Below, piece by piece: positions 1-14,170 of a DNA stretch of 64,000 nt. Numbering within the stretch: position 1 is the stretch's first letter; the number at the start of each line of letters is the position of its first letter. The position numbers and the translations under genes are program-made. The notes beneath the pieces are model-generated. The model made no database searches. It was not told where the DNA came from and saw only the letters and a program-made list of their open reading frames with translations. Origin of the DNA: Eucalyptus grandis (Eukaryota; Streptophyta; Magnoliopsida; Myrtales; Myrtaceae); assembly GCF_016545825.1 (NCBI RefSeq), contig NC_052616.1, forward strand, positions 9,548,001 to 9,612,000. Reading direction: 5' to 3'.

Positions 1-1534
1 ATTTTATTTGGACAAATGGACGGGAGTGTAATATTTGATGCATACTATAGGAAATGAATGGTGTGTTTGTTTGATTGAAAAAAATTTCCATGAATTAGTT
101 TTGCAATCACACGTATGGTTTGTTGGAAATAATTTTTTAACGAAAAATCATATGCGATTAAAGAAAATATGTAGACTCAAAGTAGAAAAATGAATTTTCT
201 AATCTAATATATATATATGAAATTTCCTCGAAATGATTTTTCGGAAAATATTTTCTTTGGCTGCCCTCCGCCACAGCTCGGTCTAATGATAAGCTAACTA
301 ATGAATGGAGATTGGATTCCACAAACAAACACGTCAAAGATTGAGTGGATGAAGGCCAAATATTTGGTGGGAGAATGGAAAGAGGAGAAAATGACTAAGA
401 TAAGGGAAAGAATTGACATACTATGGTGAGCAAATCTAGGGAAGGAATCAATGGGATCTCCCCATCACTCAGCAGTATGTCAGCCGAATTTGGCCGTTTG
501 GGGAGGCGCAACCAAGAGTAAAAGCAAAGGGAGATTTGGGGATGCCAATCACGCAAAAATGAGGGGGCTAAAATCAGAAATCCGAGTGCATAAGGGGAAT
601 TTATTGCAAGATAGAAAGAAAGAAAAATATTTGCAATCAAAGGAGACTCGAATGTTCCAAACTACTGATCACACGATGTCTTCTCTCAGCAATATAATGA
701 TTACTCCTTCCATACTCATCATCACTGCAATTATTAAGAATTAAAAAAAAAATAATCATCTTCGAGTGGGCAGTTTTACCCTTGAAACGGGAACTAGACT
801 GAAATTTACCAATTCCAACTTTAAAGAATCGGGAACAAGACCAAAGACCTAGGAATTGCCTAAAATCGGCCAGTCTTAACGGTTTCTTTTGCTCAACTCT
901 ACTTTTTACTAGCCCTGAAATTTGGTTAGAAATCCATATCATTCCCCTTGATGATAGATCAAACATAACCTCATTAAGTTGTTGGAAAACATTAAATAAT
1001 ATGAAAAATAAGAATTAGATGGAAATTTGTTGGAAAAGTTGAGAAAATAATAGCAATCGTCTAGGCATGCCAGTACCATCCTTAAGGATAATTCTGCTTT
1101 TTGGAATATGAAACTTGTCCCATAAGACTCTAGCAGCTATCCTCCCAAGATATAACAAACATTCTTATATACTTCATATTGGAATATTGGAAGGAATAGA
1201 AACAACGTTATGTGTATAACCCAACCAAAAAGAAAATGAAACAAGGGGAAATTCTCTTAATTCAGAGTATTTTATTTTTGGATTGTGGTTTGTAATTTTA
1301 TATTTAAACAAAAGGGCCATTAAAAGAGCTGTTAAGAAAGAGCCATTAAAAATCATTTGGCAATTAATAGAAGCAAAGTCAATATAAAACGTCATATATT
1401 AATAGCGGATGGAAATCATTACAAATTGATGAGGGTGGTAAAAACGTTACAAAATTTAGTAGCTTTCAGTATCCAACATATCTGACAAGGTTCATCTTTC
1501 TTATAGAGAGGGGGTAAGAACAGTGAAGGTGGAA

Positions 1535-2175
1535 ATGGCCATGATGGTAACAACAACCAAGAGTATGGGGTCGGTGATCCTCATGGAAATTATGATATCG
1601 GGGTCATCCATCAGTGCCACTAATTGGGGCTGGAGAACATCTTTTCTAGGCGAGCTTTTCTGTACAATGTCCTATGCCACTACAAATCCACCTCTTCCAT
1701 GTGTCTCCAAGTGCTACGAAAACAGGGATCAGTCCAGCGAGTCCTTGACGTCTGCGGGAATAAAGCACTGCGACGTCAGTTGTTTATCGTCTACTTGCCT
1801 TAACTACTATCAAGGTAATAATCCTCACATCGAGATCAAAGATATAGCGTAACTTCTTATGAGATCCATACAACTAAGAAACTCGTTGCATAATCTTCTT
1901 CTCTTGCTTGATCTACGTTTCATTGATATATTTTTATTACAAGAGGATGATTGCTTACTGAATCATTTCATTTCCTTGGACTTCAATATATAGGCTCTTG
2001 TTTAAAATAATTCAATTTCAATTTTGATGTGAGTACCTTTTTAATTCTCTTGTTTTATATTTGAACTCATGAAGACACCGAGAAAGTTGGAGTGGACGTG
2101 AAGAAAATTCGAACTTGTGCAAAGTCATGCCATCAGGGTTGCCGAAAGACCTATTCATTGCACTCAAGTCATTGA
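1535..2175 (+). CDS. secreted cysteine-rich (thionin-like) protein, copy 1
   Basis: Two exons, 1535-1814 and 2075-2175. The donor is CAAG/GTAATA and the acceptor ATGAAG/ACACC. The joined frame is 126 codons plus stop. The N-terminus has an Ala/Met/Val-rich signal-peptide-like stretch (residues 1-28) followed by TNWGW. The mature part carries CX3C motifs (CVSKC, CDVSC, and CAKSC overlapping CHQGC in exon 2), a spacing seen in thionin-like and alpha-hairpinin-type plant peptides. The family and any defence role are inferred. Compared with copy 2 this copy has Tyr for the second Cys (TAT for TGT), leaving nine cysteines, and a Glu in the hydrophobic core of the signal peptide. It may therefore be losing function. 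I chose ATG 1535 because it sits directly before the hydrophobic stretch; the frame is open upstream but without an ATG. Confidence 0.65.
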
Positions 2176-3505
<1,330 letters not shown>

Positions 3506-6325
3506 GTTTGTCTTCAGACATTGTTCATCTTTCATTGCCGACGTTCCTTTTTGTTTTTTCGTTGTTTTTTGGTTGTATGCGAGTTATGGGCGTCAGTAAA
3601 GGCAAAACCCATGTTTCTTGATCCCCTTTTTGTGTCATTAAGAGTAAAGATTAGTGTCAATGGTCGGTTGTTTCTTTTATCATAGTAGATACGAATAAAG
3701 AGTACCGGTTTATTGCGGTTGAACTTTTGCCTTGATGCAAATGAATGAGTCTGCATGTAGCCAGGGGGGATGAGTTTTGTTCCTCAGACAAAGCTATTGC
3801 TTCATAATCGTTCTTTAGCATTGGTTGTTCGTGGTAAACTAATGCACTTTATTCATCAAGATTTGATTTTTCTTTTCTTTAAGCTGGGGTTGGATTGGAA
3901 AATTGGCTCCAGGAATCACTTCTACATAAACAATGACTTGGTTCTAACTTCTGTTACTTCAGATTAAAAGGCTTACAATTATAATTCTTTTTTTTTCATG
4001 GGCTATAATCCATTTCGAGCGTGAATTCATTTGGAGCATGAATTTATTTTCCTCGGGTGCTCCGCAAGAATCCTTCCTGTTTATGTGCTTGAACAACTTC
4101 ATGGGTTCTAGTTTTGGTTACTAGATCCGGAGTCACTTCTGACGTTTTGTTTCTTTAAATTGAGTCGACCCAAAAACCCGAGCTGTCCAACACGAAGGTA
4201 GGCTTTCCTGATGCTGATAAAGTTTGTCTAAATTACTCTGATCTCTGAGCTGAGAATGGAGACAGCTGCACTTGCGATTTTTGAGCCATTTTGTTTTGGT
4301 GAGCTTGTTCATTAGGTAGGTGAGAACCATAGTTTAATCGCTTAGGGTTTTGGCTTAAGACCAATGGCCAAGGTAATTGATTTTGGGGTATCTTTCAAGG
4401 TAGTGAGACACTGGATATGTTAAATATCCTATCGCCCATGATTTACCTTTGTTCTCCTCAGCCATGCCTCAAACCTTCAGCCTGTTGAGGTAATTCATTT
4501 CTTTATGATGCATTTTGCCGATGCAACGTTGTTTGTGCACTCCATGTTTATCTTGTCCTTTCTATCACTGGTTTACCATTAGTACTTCTTTCAACAGTGA
4601 ATAGAAGCAAAGATGCATATTACCGTTGAGTGTCGTGTATTCAAGCATCTTTCGCAGAACCTTGATCGTAGCTACAGTTTTTAAATTAAACATTTCCTAG
4701 TATGCGGGGGAAAAGCTATTCCATTTCTCGTTTTGATGCCTGATTGAGCACCCGAAGCTCTAAGATTGCACGAATTGGGTGTTGTTACAGGGCTTCTTGC
4801 TGATGTTAAAGGCTCTCTACAACATGAATAGAGCAAAAACCTTTGTTTCAGTTGGAGTGCATGATGTTAAAGGCTTTTTTGACATTGTTTGCAACCAAAA
4901 AAAAAAAAAAAAACTGTCTTCACCAATATCAAGCCTTTTCAAATTGATCTTGTTCTTAACTTCTGTACATCAAGACTCATGCCATATTTTACAGTATGCG
5001 GTGTGCGTATTTTGAATTGGTTGAGTTTAGAAAGCCCTTCCCTGGCATGAGTTGCATCTATTAATGCTTGAAGCCCACAAGTTATGTGCATTTAGGGCCA
5101 GGTTTGAGTGGAGAACATATTGGAGGTCTTCATTTGTGTGATTTCTAATCATAGTGGATTTCGCTTTGTACAATGTTGCTGTATGGAGAGTTTGCTTGCC
5201 AAATTTAATGTGTAGAGAAGAATATTGACTAAGGCCCCTGCTTTAAACTGTGTTGTCTTTCTTATACGTGTATCTGTCATTGTATGTATGCAATAAGAAG
5301 AGAAATGTTCATTGTACAGGTTTTGCTGACACAATTCAAAAGTATTTGATGTATTTCGTAGCTCATTGACCCTAATGATGGTAGAGGCTCTTATATGTAC
5401 TCAAGATTGACTACAATCCGCACTACTTTCACAATTGATCGAGGAGGACTTAGATGAACTTGAAAATTTTAAATTGAGTGAGAAAAAAAATAACCATTGA
5501 ATATTTATATTTTTCAATATTACAATTGATATTTCAACTTTCATTTTCATTATGAATTTAATGTAGAGTTGTCATCTATGACCACAGACCTAAATTCAAT
5601 AGCAATTTCTCTTGATGATTGACGAACTTAGATGTAAGAATTATCCATATTTATATCTTTCAATATTACAATTGATATTTCAATTCTCATTTTCATTGTG
5701 AATTTAATGCAGAATTGTCATCTACGACCATGGACCTGAATTCAATAGCAATTTCTCTTGATGATTGACATGTAAGAATTATCTATATTTATATCTTTCA
5801 ATATTACAATTGATACTTCATTTCTCATATTCATTGTGAATTTAATGCAGAGTTGTACCCAGGTCAGGAATTTGGTCAATTTTCCAGTTTTTATGTTCTC
5901 TCTTTGAAAGTTTGGAGGGCCATTATGCAATTTCTCTTGTTGATAGAGCTCCTAGAGATTGAGAGATAAAAAGTTACCTGGGCTTGTTCTATTTTTAGAG
6001 CAATGACATTCCCCCAATTTTATAATGTAGAAACAAGACTGAATGTTTCAACTATTGGTTGATCAATCCCTATATAAAGTTTTTACGGTTAATGAAGAAA
6101 GAATATCGGTAAATTCCCTTCATATTTTCATGATGTGGCTTACTATAAACCTTGTATTGTTTAATTGCTCAATGATGACACATATTTCGTGATTTAGTTC
6201 TAAATTTGTTTTGCCATTCCCGACAATAGAATTACTCAACAATGCTTACGCGATAGGACCATCATTCTCTCTCCGCCTTAAGTTTTGTTTAGCCAACTTG
6301 AGGAAAGATTTAGTCGTTTTGACCT
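3506..6325. other. gene-free segment of duplication copy 1
   Basis: No protein family is recognisable. There is an A16-type homopolymer near 4896-4912, and the tandem repeat annotated at 5497-5855. The same sequence, equally without genes, occurs at 35091-37907. Confidence 0.6.
5497..5855. repeat. tandem repeat, about 130-150 bp unit, about 2.6 copies
   Basis: Units start at about 5500, 5644 and 5785. Each contains the words TTTCAATATTACAATTGATA and TGTGAATTTAATGCAGA; the first two also hold AATAGCAATTTCTCTTGATG. The second and third units differ by small deletions. The same array is present in duplication copy 2, so it formed before the 8-kb duplication. Confidence 0.85.
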
Positions 6326-9300
6326 TGCGACATCCTGAATTTCCAATACTATTTTCAACTGAATAAATCAGATCTTTCATCGACGCGTCTATAATGCTAT
6401 TCAGAGCCGATCACTCGTGAGATAACTAGACTATTTGGAGAAGTCATTAAAAGATTTTAATGCAATGGACTTGAGAATTCGACCAGAAGTCGACTGCTCG
6501 ACTGTGCTAGTCTGCAAGAGTCATTACGGCATTATCAAAATCGATCCGAGATTAGGGATATATCGATTCGACTGAGATGTGTGATCAAAGTGTGGGTGAT
6601 TTCACCTAATTACAAAATTCTCGTCGATCGGCACTAGATCGATTTTCTATCGTTTTGGGTACCCCATGCCCCTAATTGAAAACTTGAGATTTTCACGACC
6701 ACCAAGAGTTGCCAATGTGTCGAGTAGGTTCATAGTGGCTCGAAAAAAATCGACCACAAGTCATTCACACTAAAAACCTCTGAAAACTACTCGGTAGCCT
6801 AGGTCACGCTAAAAACGCGCCCGAGTGAAATTAATCGCGAATTTAGGTCCGATTTCAGAAATTGAATGTTTTGTCATGTCATAGGTCATTTTAGAAACGT
6901 CTCTTTCGAGGAATTTTCGGTGAATTTGAGATTTTTACGAAAAATCATTGCAGAAGGTTCGGAAATTAGTGGAAATTCGAATGAGCCAACTTAAAGGAAA
7001 TTTTGGCTTCCATACCGAGTTATATGGTGTTGGGGACTTGTAGAAAATGGTGTGGGCCTTTTCTTCGAGGAAATTGGACATCGAATTTGGGGAAAATTGT
7101 TAAAGAAATTGAAGACCAAATAATGAAATTCGAGCTAAGAAAAGGGGTACAATTTTGGACTTCAAAATTTGGATTATTGATTAATTTTATGCAAGAAAGT
7201 ATTAAGAGACATTGAGATAAGTTTGAGGGATAATTGGGGGACCAAGCATTCAATTTTCTAGATAGTCTTTATTGACTTTTTGGCCATTTCCTTTCAAAAG
7301 CCTCCTCAGCACACCTAGCCACCGACTCCTCCTGCTCATGTTTCCACTTTGCTTTTCATTTTCCCTTGAAATTCCGTCCAAGCAGCATCCTCGCACGAAG
7401 ATCGCCTGCCCCTTCTTTCATTTCCTTCGCCCGCAGCCAACCCCTTCGCCAACAACACCCATTCTCCACTCACTGAAGCTTCACGATTTCATCAGCCTCT
7501 TGCCAGCAGCAATTTGAGTCAACGAAGCAGTGAAGCCCTCCCAAACGAAGACCACCAAACAACCGCACTTGCACCTCCACGCGTCCAAGTCCACTGAAGA
7601 CATCAGCAGCTTCGGTCTTAACGTCTGCAACTCGTGTTTCTCCATCAACTCAGCTGCACGCCTTCACCAACGAAGCCCCCTCTCCACGGACGTTCTTCAC
7701 CACTAGCTGCTTTTGTCCGTTGTCTTCAGCCACGCGTCTTCACGGTCAACCAGCGAAGCCATCACCCACCGAAGCAACAATCCAACGTTTCCTTGGTCTT
7801 CCTAGCTCGACGCCAGCCCACTCACGAGCTTCTTTACTTCCTCATTCGCTACTCCAAGCCTCAAAACCAGCAAGCTGCAAGTTCGGCCCAATTGTAGTCC
7901 ACGAGCCAGCGAGCTTCAGCCCACGCCATTCTCTCCCAGTCCAGCATTTTGGGCCCAATTCAGCAGCTCCTTCAGGCTTTCTTGTTCAGCCCATTTGAAG
8001 CTCAGCCCACTTGCATGTGAATTTCAGCCCATTCCAGCAAATTTGGTCCAGCGAAGCCCAACAAGTTTCTGTTTTCAGCAAGCCCAAGTGTTCAGCCCGT
8101 TGAGTCCAACTTTGAAGCCTGTATCTTCGGCCCATTTTCAATCTTGAAGTCGGCCCAAGAAGCAAGCCCAAGCCTAGCTTTTTGTTGTGGGCTTGAGACA
8201 CTTTTAGGCTCAGTCCAAGTGTCTACCAACACCGCCGAAAATTTGGATTTCGGCCGCGTCGCGCCGTCGTCGCGGTGATCCGTTCATAAAACAAGTGAAT
8301 TTAACTTACTAATCTCTGCTTAGTTTTCCAATGATGCTTAAGGGTTGATTAGATTTAATTAAGTGCAATTAGGTGGATAGATTAGATTAGAATAATTAAA
8401 TTAGGGATTTACCTATGCATGTTAGGAGAATGGTTAGTATAATTAGTGAGTAGACAAGTCCTAGTATTTATTGAACGAGTCTCGATAATTTTCTATGGTT
8501 CATCTTGGCTTCAATTAGGCATTACGGGCCTAAATTGGATTTATTGCTATTTAATAATTAATTTTCGAAATTATTTATTTATTTATTTATTTATTTTCTG
8601 GAAATTCAACCGGGATGGTCGGTGACGGAGATTTTATGCCGATTACCATGGTCAATCCGTTTATTTAATTGAGCTTTATTTTGTGCTGAAATGAATTATT
8701 TGTGAATTTAGGATTTATTTCCTAAATTAAATAATTTTGGGAAATTAATTGAAAAATAACCAGGCATCGGTTGATAATGCCAAAAATGTTTTGGTAGACT
8801 ACAGAAAATGGTGAAATTTATAGAAAAGTGAAATTATGATATTTTGGTTAAGGCCAACCATGTACCCACACATGATAAATTTTTATCGGATATCGTTAAT
8901 ACGAGGGAAATATGCCAATTATTGTTTTGATTAAGGATTCTAAGTGTGAAGCACACAATCCTTGGCTGAAAGTAATTAATCTTGTGAGAGTTATTAGTCG
9001 CATTGAGAAGACTATTGAAAGATGAAATGATGTATGATTGGTGTGTGATAGAGTGGAATAGGGCATGAATCAGTTATGCTCGCTGAGCCGTAATTCTGCA
9101 TTACCACCAAATTCTGGTTATATCCATTGGACCATAGGTTACCACCTAATCTAGGTTGTACTCGTTGAGCTGTAATTCTACACCACTACCGAACTTGGAA
9201 TCGATTGTGCACACTAAACTGTAATTCAGCATTACCACCAAATTTGAAATTGGTTGTATCCGCTAAGCCGTAATTCAACATTAACCGCCGAAGAATTAGT

Positions 9301-10103
9301 GAGTCATGCCTACTGAGCCGTAATTCAGTATTACCGCCAAAGTTTTAGTAGGCCGTGCTCATTGAGCCGTAATTCAGTGTTAGGGTTGAGTATTTGAGAG
9401 GACCGTGTGGACCATGCCCACTTAGCCATAATTCAGCATTGGAGTTGAGTAATCGAGATGAGCCGACCAAGAAAAGGGTCGAGATGATATGTAATCGACT
9501 AGATCGATTATTCGATGATTCAATCTAAGTGTGGATTTAATGTAATTAATGATTGAATGATTTGATGTTATGAATTGATTGAGTGATGTGATATAAGGTA
9601 TCTATAAATAACGTTAATTTGTAGGATGGAACTGAGACCAAGGTAAGTCCTTTGACTCGTGTTGTACTTAGGCAACCTTTAGAGCATATTGGCTTCCTAA
9701 TCGAGTCTTAAAAGGTAAAATTTGCTGAGACGTTGTTTTACTGGTTATTGTATAACCATTTTCAAGCCCCTAGTTAAAAGCGGTGGGGAACCTAAGGTCC
9801 GAAGTTCAGAAGGTGAAGCCCAGAGAATCAGAGAGTATGTCTGACTAGCTAGTCCTAGGACATTTCTCTTTTGTTGAAAGCCCATTCCTTTTTATAGGTT
9901 TTTGTGTATAAACCTGTGTGTTTATAAAAATGTCTTTTGTGAAAAATTGGTCATAATTTCCTATCCGATTGTTTTATTGTCTAGGGATTTCATATGCTTC
10001 CGCATAAGTATATTAAATGAATGGATCAGCGATGCGTCCTAGTATTTCGCTATTAATCAACCAATGAGGGATGGGCATATGCTCGGAGGATCGGGACGTG
10101 ATA
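6326..10103. mobile_element. solo LTR of a gypsy-type retrotransposon (3.8 kb)
   Basis: The segment begins TGCGACATCC (TGTGACATCT in duplication copy 2) and ends GATCGGGACGTGATA, a typical plant gypsy LTR end with the last CA mutated to TA. It is flanked by GACCT (6321-6325) and GACCC (10104-10108). In duplication copy 2 the left flank is GACCC, so the original 5-bp target duplication was GACCC/GACCC and one base has since changed here. No gag or pol reading frame lies inside, hence a solo LTR left by recombination. Long proline/serine-rich frames at 7270-8000 have no recognised family. The lineage within gypsy is not determined. Confidence 0.82.
9065..9440. repeat. degenerate minisatellite inside the LTR
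   Basis: About seven diverged units of roughly 50-60 bp share the core GCTCRCTGAGCCGTAATTCA followed by GCATTACCACCAAA. They sit in the downstream half of the LTR. This looks like internal amplification within the LTR. Confidence 0.8.
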
Positions 10104-10108
10104 GACCC

Positions 10109-11010
10109 ATTAATTGCAGTGCAAAATTTTTTACCCATACCCGACCTGATCCGTACTCAACCCATACCCGATCCATTTAACAAAACCTAAAAAAATTTTA
10201 TATATATTTTAAAAATGGTATTGCTAAATTGGTTTTATACAACACAAATTTAATGGACAATTTTTATAATTTTAAAATAATTAATTTTAAAAAATTGAAT
10301 TTTAATTATTTTTACTATTTAAAATTTTTAAAATTTTTAAAATTTTCTTTTTAAAAATATAATATTTAATTTTCTTTTTCTTTTTCTTTTTTCTTCTTCT
10401 TCTTCTTTGGCCAACCGTTGACCACGACTACAGCCGGCGACCGGCCACAGTGAGCCTCGAGCTTGCCCGGCTCGCCGACGCCGTTGAGGCCTCCACCTTA
10501 CCAAATCCGACGAGCTCGAGCTCACCCCTCGCCCGAGATCGGCGAGGCTCGAGCCTCGCCCGACGTCGGTGAGTTTGAGTCTTGCCAGATCGGCGAGGCT
10601 TGGGCCTCACTGGACGTTGGTGAGGCCTCCTCCTCGCCAAATCTAGCGAGCTCGAGTCTCACCTAGCCCATTGCCGACCATCACCGTGTCGGCCATCGAA
10701 AGAAGGAAGAAGAAAGAAAAAGAAGGAAAGAAAGAAAAGAAAATTATAATAATTTTTTTTTATTTTCAATTTTTATAAAAAAATTATTTTTTTCTAAAGT
10801 TAAATAGGGAAGAGGGAGATTGTGTGGTTTTGGTTGAAAATGGGTTTTAAATCCAACCCATTTAAAACTCACTTAAGACCCACCTATCTTAAGTTTTTAA
10901 TTATTAAACCCATTTAATTAGTTTCTTCAAAAAATAAGTAACCATATATAACTTATTTATGATTTAAATGGTTCAATATGGGTCTAAGACCCATTTTGCC
11001 ACCTCTATAT
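10109..11010. repeat. unclassified repeat with GC-rich core
   Basis: AT-rich flanks (ACCCATACCCGACC on the left, GGGTCTAAGACCCATTTTGCC on the right) surround a GC-rich core at 10420-10680. The core is built of GGCGAGGC / GCCTCGCC words. The ends recall hAT-type elements (TAGAGGTGGCAAAATGGGTC on the minus strand), but I found no matching target duplication. The core resembles those at 11450, 61700 and 63500. Confidence 0.4.
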
Positions 11011-11166
11011 GTCCAAGCCCCGCATGTTTTTTTTTTTTTTTTTGTCGGTTCCAAGCCCCACTTATTGTCCAAGCCCCACATTGAAGATATTCAAAATTTA
11101 ACTCCCCTATCCTCTGTCTCTCTTCAAAAGCTCTAGCCCACTTGCAAACCCTCTCTCTCCCAGTTA

Positions 11167-12674
11167 GGGCCTGCATAGTAACATTTATATTTCTCTCAAT
11201 TTATGTTCTTTTAGGGCGTGCATGTTTGTGTTCTTTTTATCTATTCATGAACAGATATTCAAAATGCGTTTGTTTATGTTTTTGTTCAAAATCTATTTTT
11301 TTGTTCCTGGAACAAAATTGAAACGGAAATGAGAAACAAAAATATAGTTGTTTTTTTGTTCCAAAAACACTTTTGAATAACATTTTTTTCTCTCTCCTTT
11401 CTTTTCTTCTCTTTTTTTTCTTCTTCTTTTCTTCTTCTTTTTTCTTTGGCCGGTCGTCGGCCTCAACCATGATCGGCGACCAACCGTCGAGGGCCGGCGA
11501 CCTCGCCGGAGTGTCACCGACCCCCAGCGACGCTCAGCCTTGCCGGATTTGGGCGAGGCCAAGCTCACCTAGCCAAGGCGAGGCAAGCCTCACCCGAGGC
11601 CGATGACGCTTGGCCTCGCCCAGCCAAGGTGAGGCCGAGCCTCACCGTGGCTAGGTGAGGTTGTCGACCCCGTCGGCCGATCACCGGCCTCGGCATGGCG
11701 GGCGACCGACCAAAAGAAGAAAAAAAAAAAAAGAAAAAAGAAATGAAAAAAAGGAAAATTAAAATTAAAAATTAAAAAATAAAAAGAAATAAAAAAATAA
11801 TATAAATTTACCAAACGTGTTTCTATTCATTTTTTATTCTCAAAACAAGTTTATCAAATGTGTCTTTACGGTCAAAAATTGTTCCCGGAACGAATGAAAT
11901 AGTTTTTATTTACTTTCCTAGAACACTTTTTGAACAAAACACAAACAAACATGCCCTTATTCCCCGAAACAAAAAAGAATATAAATTCATTTGGTAAAAC
12001 TTTTGTTCCCAAGAACAGATTTGGAACATAAATAAGAAACAAAAAAAATATATATCTTCTTGTTCTTAGGAAAAATTTCTAGAAATTAGTCAATTTTTTC
12101 TTTTGTTTTTCTTGCTTGCTACGGCCTTGGGTGGCCACTTGCCAATTGCCGGCCACCTCTGACCGGCCGCGGCCATCATCGGCCGACCATCGGCCGTTGC
12201 CGACCATTGCCGCCGCCGTTTCATCGTTGTCGCTACCACCCACAGCCCACCAGCCACCCTCGACCTTCGATGACCGCCACCAACTGTCGTTGCCGTTTGC
12301 CAACCACTGGCCTCTGCCACAGGACCGCCGACCGCCCGTCATCACCGCCCCCTGACCACCGTCGCAACCGCCGCCCAGCATCGCAATCGTCACCACCCCC
12401 CGACCATTGTCACGGTCCTACAATGGTGGGCAGCAACAACAAGCGGCAAGTAGCGGTAGGCGGCTCATGAGCAAGAATAAAAAACAAATAAATACAAAAA
12501 ATAAAAAATTGTACCAATTGCATTTCTATTATTTTTCTATTTCAATAATATAAATTTTGTATAGTTACCAAACATCTTATTTTACTCAAAAATTATTCCC
12601 CGGAATAGAAATAAAAGAGAACTATTTTTAAAAAGAAACTATTCCCCGGCCAAGAAATGTTACCATGCGCACTC
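11167..12674. mobile_element. non-autonomous PIF/Harbinger-type element (outer)
   Basis: The left end GGGCCTGCATAGTAACATTT and the right end, read on the minus strand as GAGTGCGCATGGTAACATTT, form terminal inverted repeats. They are flanked by TTA at 11164-11166 and 12675-12677, the 3-bp target duplication typical of PIF/Harbinger. There is no transposase frame; the core at 12120-12460 is GC-rich with CCACCGCCG-type words. The element is interrupted at 11214 by a second element of a related kind. Confidence 0.78.
11214..11956. mobile_element. non-autonomous PIF/Harbinger-type element (nested, inner)
   Basis: The left end is GGGCGTGCATGTTTGTGTTC; the right end on the minus strand is GGGCATGTTTGTTTGTGTTT. 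TTA flanks both sides (11211-11213 and 11957-11959). Removing the insert restores a continuous outer element. The core (11440-11710) is GC-rich with GGCGAGGC words, flanked by pyrimidine-rich (11385-11445) and purine-rich (11710-11800) runs. No coding capacity is visible. Confidence 0.78.
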
Positions 12675-12677
12675 TTA

Positions 12678-12829
12678 GACCCTTCTCCATTACGGAGCGA
12701 AAAAAAAAAATTCCCTTCATTTATTAAACCTAGTTCAAAGCACTTTCTCTCTCTCCTTTGCGCTTAATTAATCCGCTCCCCCTCTCTCTAAAACTGCTAG
12801 CGCCCTCCGGCTCCGCACTGAAGCAATCT

Positions 12830-12867
<38 letters not shown>

Positions 12868-14170
12868 CGCCCCCCCCTTTGTGAAGTGATGAATCTGCCA
12901 GCGAACCATGACGCCAACGCGCCTCTGCCTCTGCCTATCACCTCTCAAGCCGCTGCGCTGACGGCTCCACCTCCGCCTCCACCTCCGCCTTCGCCTACCC
13001 AATCTATCGTGTTTTTCCCTCTCTCTCGTGACCTTTGCTCTATTCTCTCTTTCTTTCCTCCGCGAAGCACCCCTGCTCATGAACGACGATGCTAACGACA
13101 CCACCAACACCGTCGCCTCCTGAGCCTCGTCGTCGCCTGTCAAAGCCCCCATTGGCGGCTCCACTACATTTCCTATGTCCGAATGTTATGGTTTTTTATA
13201 GATTCTGCTTAGTAGAGTTTAATTTCATGTTAATGTGAGGTTAGTGACCGTGATAGGTTCCCACCGTCACTCTTGAAGCTCGCCTACGCCGTCACCTCCC
13301 GAGTTCTTGAAGAGCGATGTTGGTTCATCACAGGGGATTCTTTGCTGGCTTAATCCAAACCATCCCGAGACTGCATGGCCCAAGGCATAGTTTAAGCTAG
13401 GTACCATCAATTCAAGTACAACACAAATATGTGCCTTTCTATTTTTCAGTCAATTATCACCTTAACTTTTTGAGTTGAGTTCCATGGTCATCAATTTAAG
13501 ATTCGGCTTCGTCAGTGAAGATAAAAGAGTTTCTTTAGTGGTGCTGAATTGGATTTATTATGGAATAGTTTTAGTTCGACAAGCAATGGCTGTCGGTGGA
13601 TGAATACAGCGTCACTGTTGGAGCGGGACTTTACTTCCATTATGATATCTTTATCCTTATAAGGATTATGCTTGCTATGAATTTCGGGCCTGCTTTCCTA
13701 GGGACAACTTTCCATACTGTTGTAAGCTAAGAGATCTAGGCCTTATCACAATTGGATACATCCTGGTCTTTGTCACTATCTTGCTTTGTGGAAATGGTTT
13801 GATTCGCAACCTTGGTAGTTTGCCAATTGGACTAGGAATACTGCTTTGATGGTGGTTTCTCGCGTTCTCATCTTCTTCTTCAAGCCAGAGAACACTTCCT
13901 CCCTGGTTTCGTTGTCGTGCTCAAGGAACGTCGTGGGTGTAGTCGGAGAATCTTGTCGATGCATCCGGGAGCCTCATCGGCGCAGCAAGAGTCACACTCT
14001 CTCCTCCTTTCTGTGGTTGGAGCTCACGAGTCGCTGGTTTTCCTCTTGCACAGCTAACTAAAAATCTGCCTGAGGGGTGGAATGAGCTCCATGGCCGAAG
14101 TTTGCTAGCATACGTAACTGTCATTTAGGGTTAAAAGAAATTGAGTTACCTTCTCCCTCTCCCTGATTTC
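12678..14170 (+). other. possible remnant of an unrecognised multi-exon gene
   Basis: A pyrimidine-rich leader-like stretch (12740-12870) is followed by exon-like pieces. The clearest is 13575-13722. It has an acceptor TTTTAG in front and a donor GTT/GTAAGC behind. It encodes FDKQWLSVDEYSVTVGAGLY and then a hydrophobic segment ending LGTTFHTV, which would cross a membrane. A further open piece at 13740-13840 is also hydrophobic (GYILVFVTILLCGNGLIRN). I do not recognise the family and cannot assemble one continuous frame. Confidence 0.3.
12831..12862. repeat. (CT)n microsatellite
   Basis: About 16 perfect CT units, within a longer pyrimidine-rich stretch that looks like a plant 5' leader or promoter region. 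Confidence 0.95.

Noticed and set aside
7272..8201. Several open frames rich in Pro, Ser and His
   Set aside because: They lie within the gypsy-type LTR, overlap each other in different frames and match no gag or pol domain.
9065..9440. CRISPR-like array
   Set aside because: Units are imperfect throughout, with no constant repeat and variable spacer pattern; it is a plant LTR minisatellite.
10109..11010. A defined hAT element
   Set aside because: The ends are only weakly alike and the 8 bases on either side do not match, so I list it only as an unclassified repeat.
12730..13164. 144-codon minus-strand frame rich in Arg/Glu
   Set aside because: It is the complement of a CT microsatellite and pyrimidine-rich leader, so the composition explains it.
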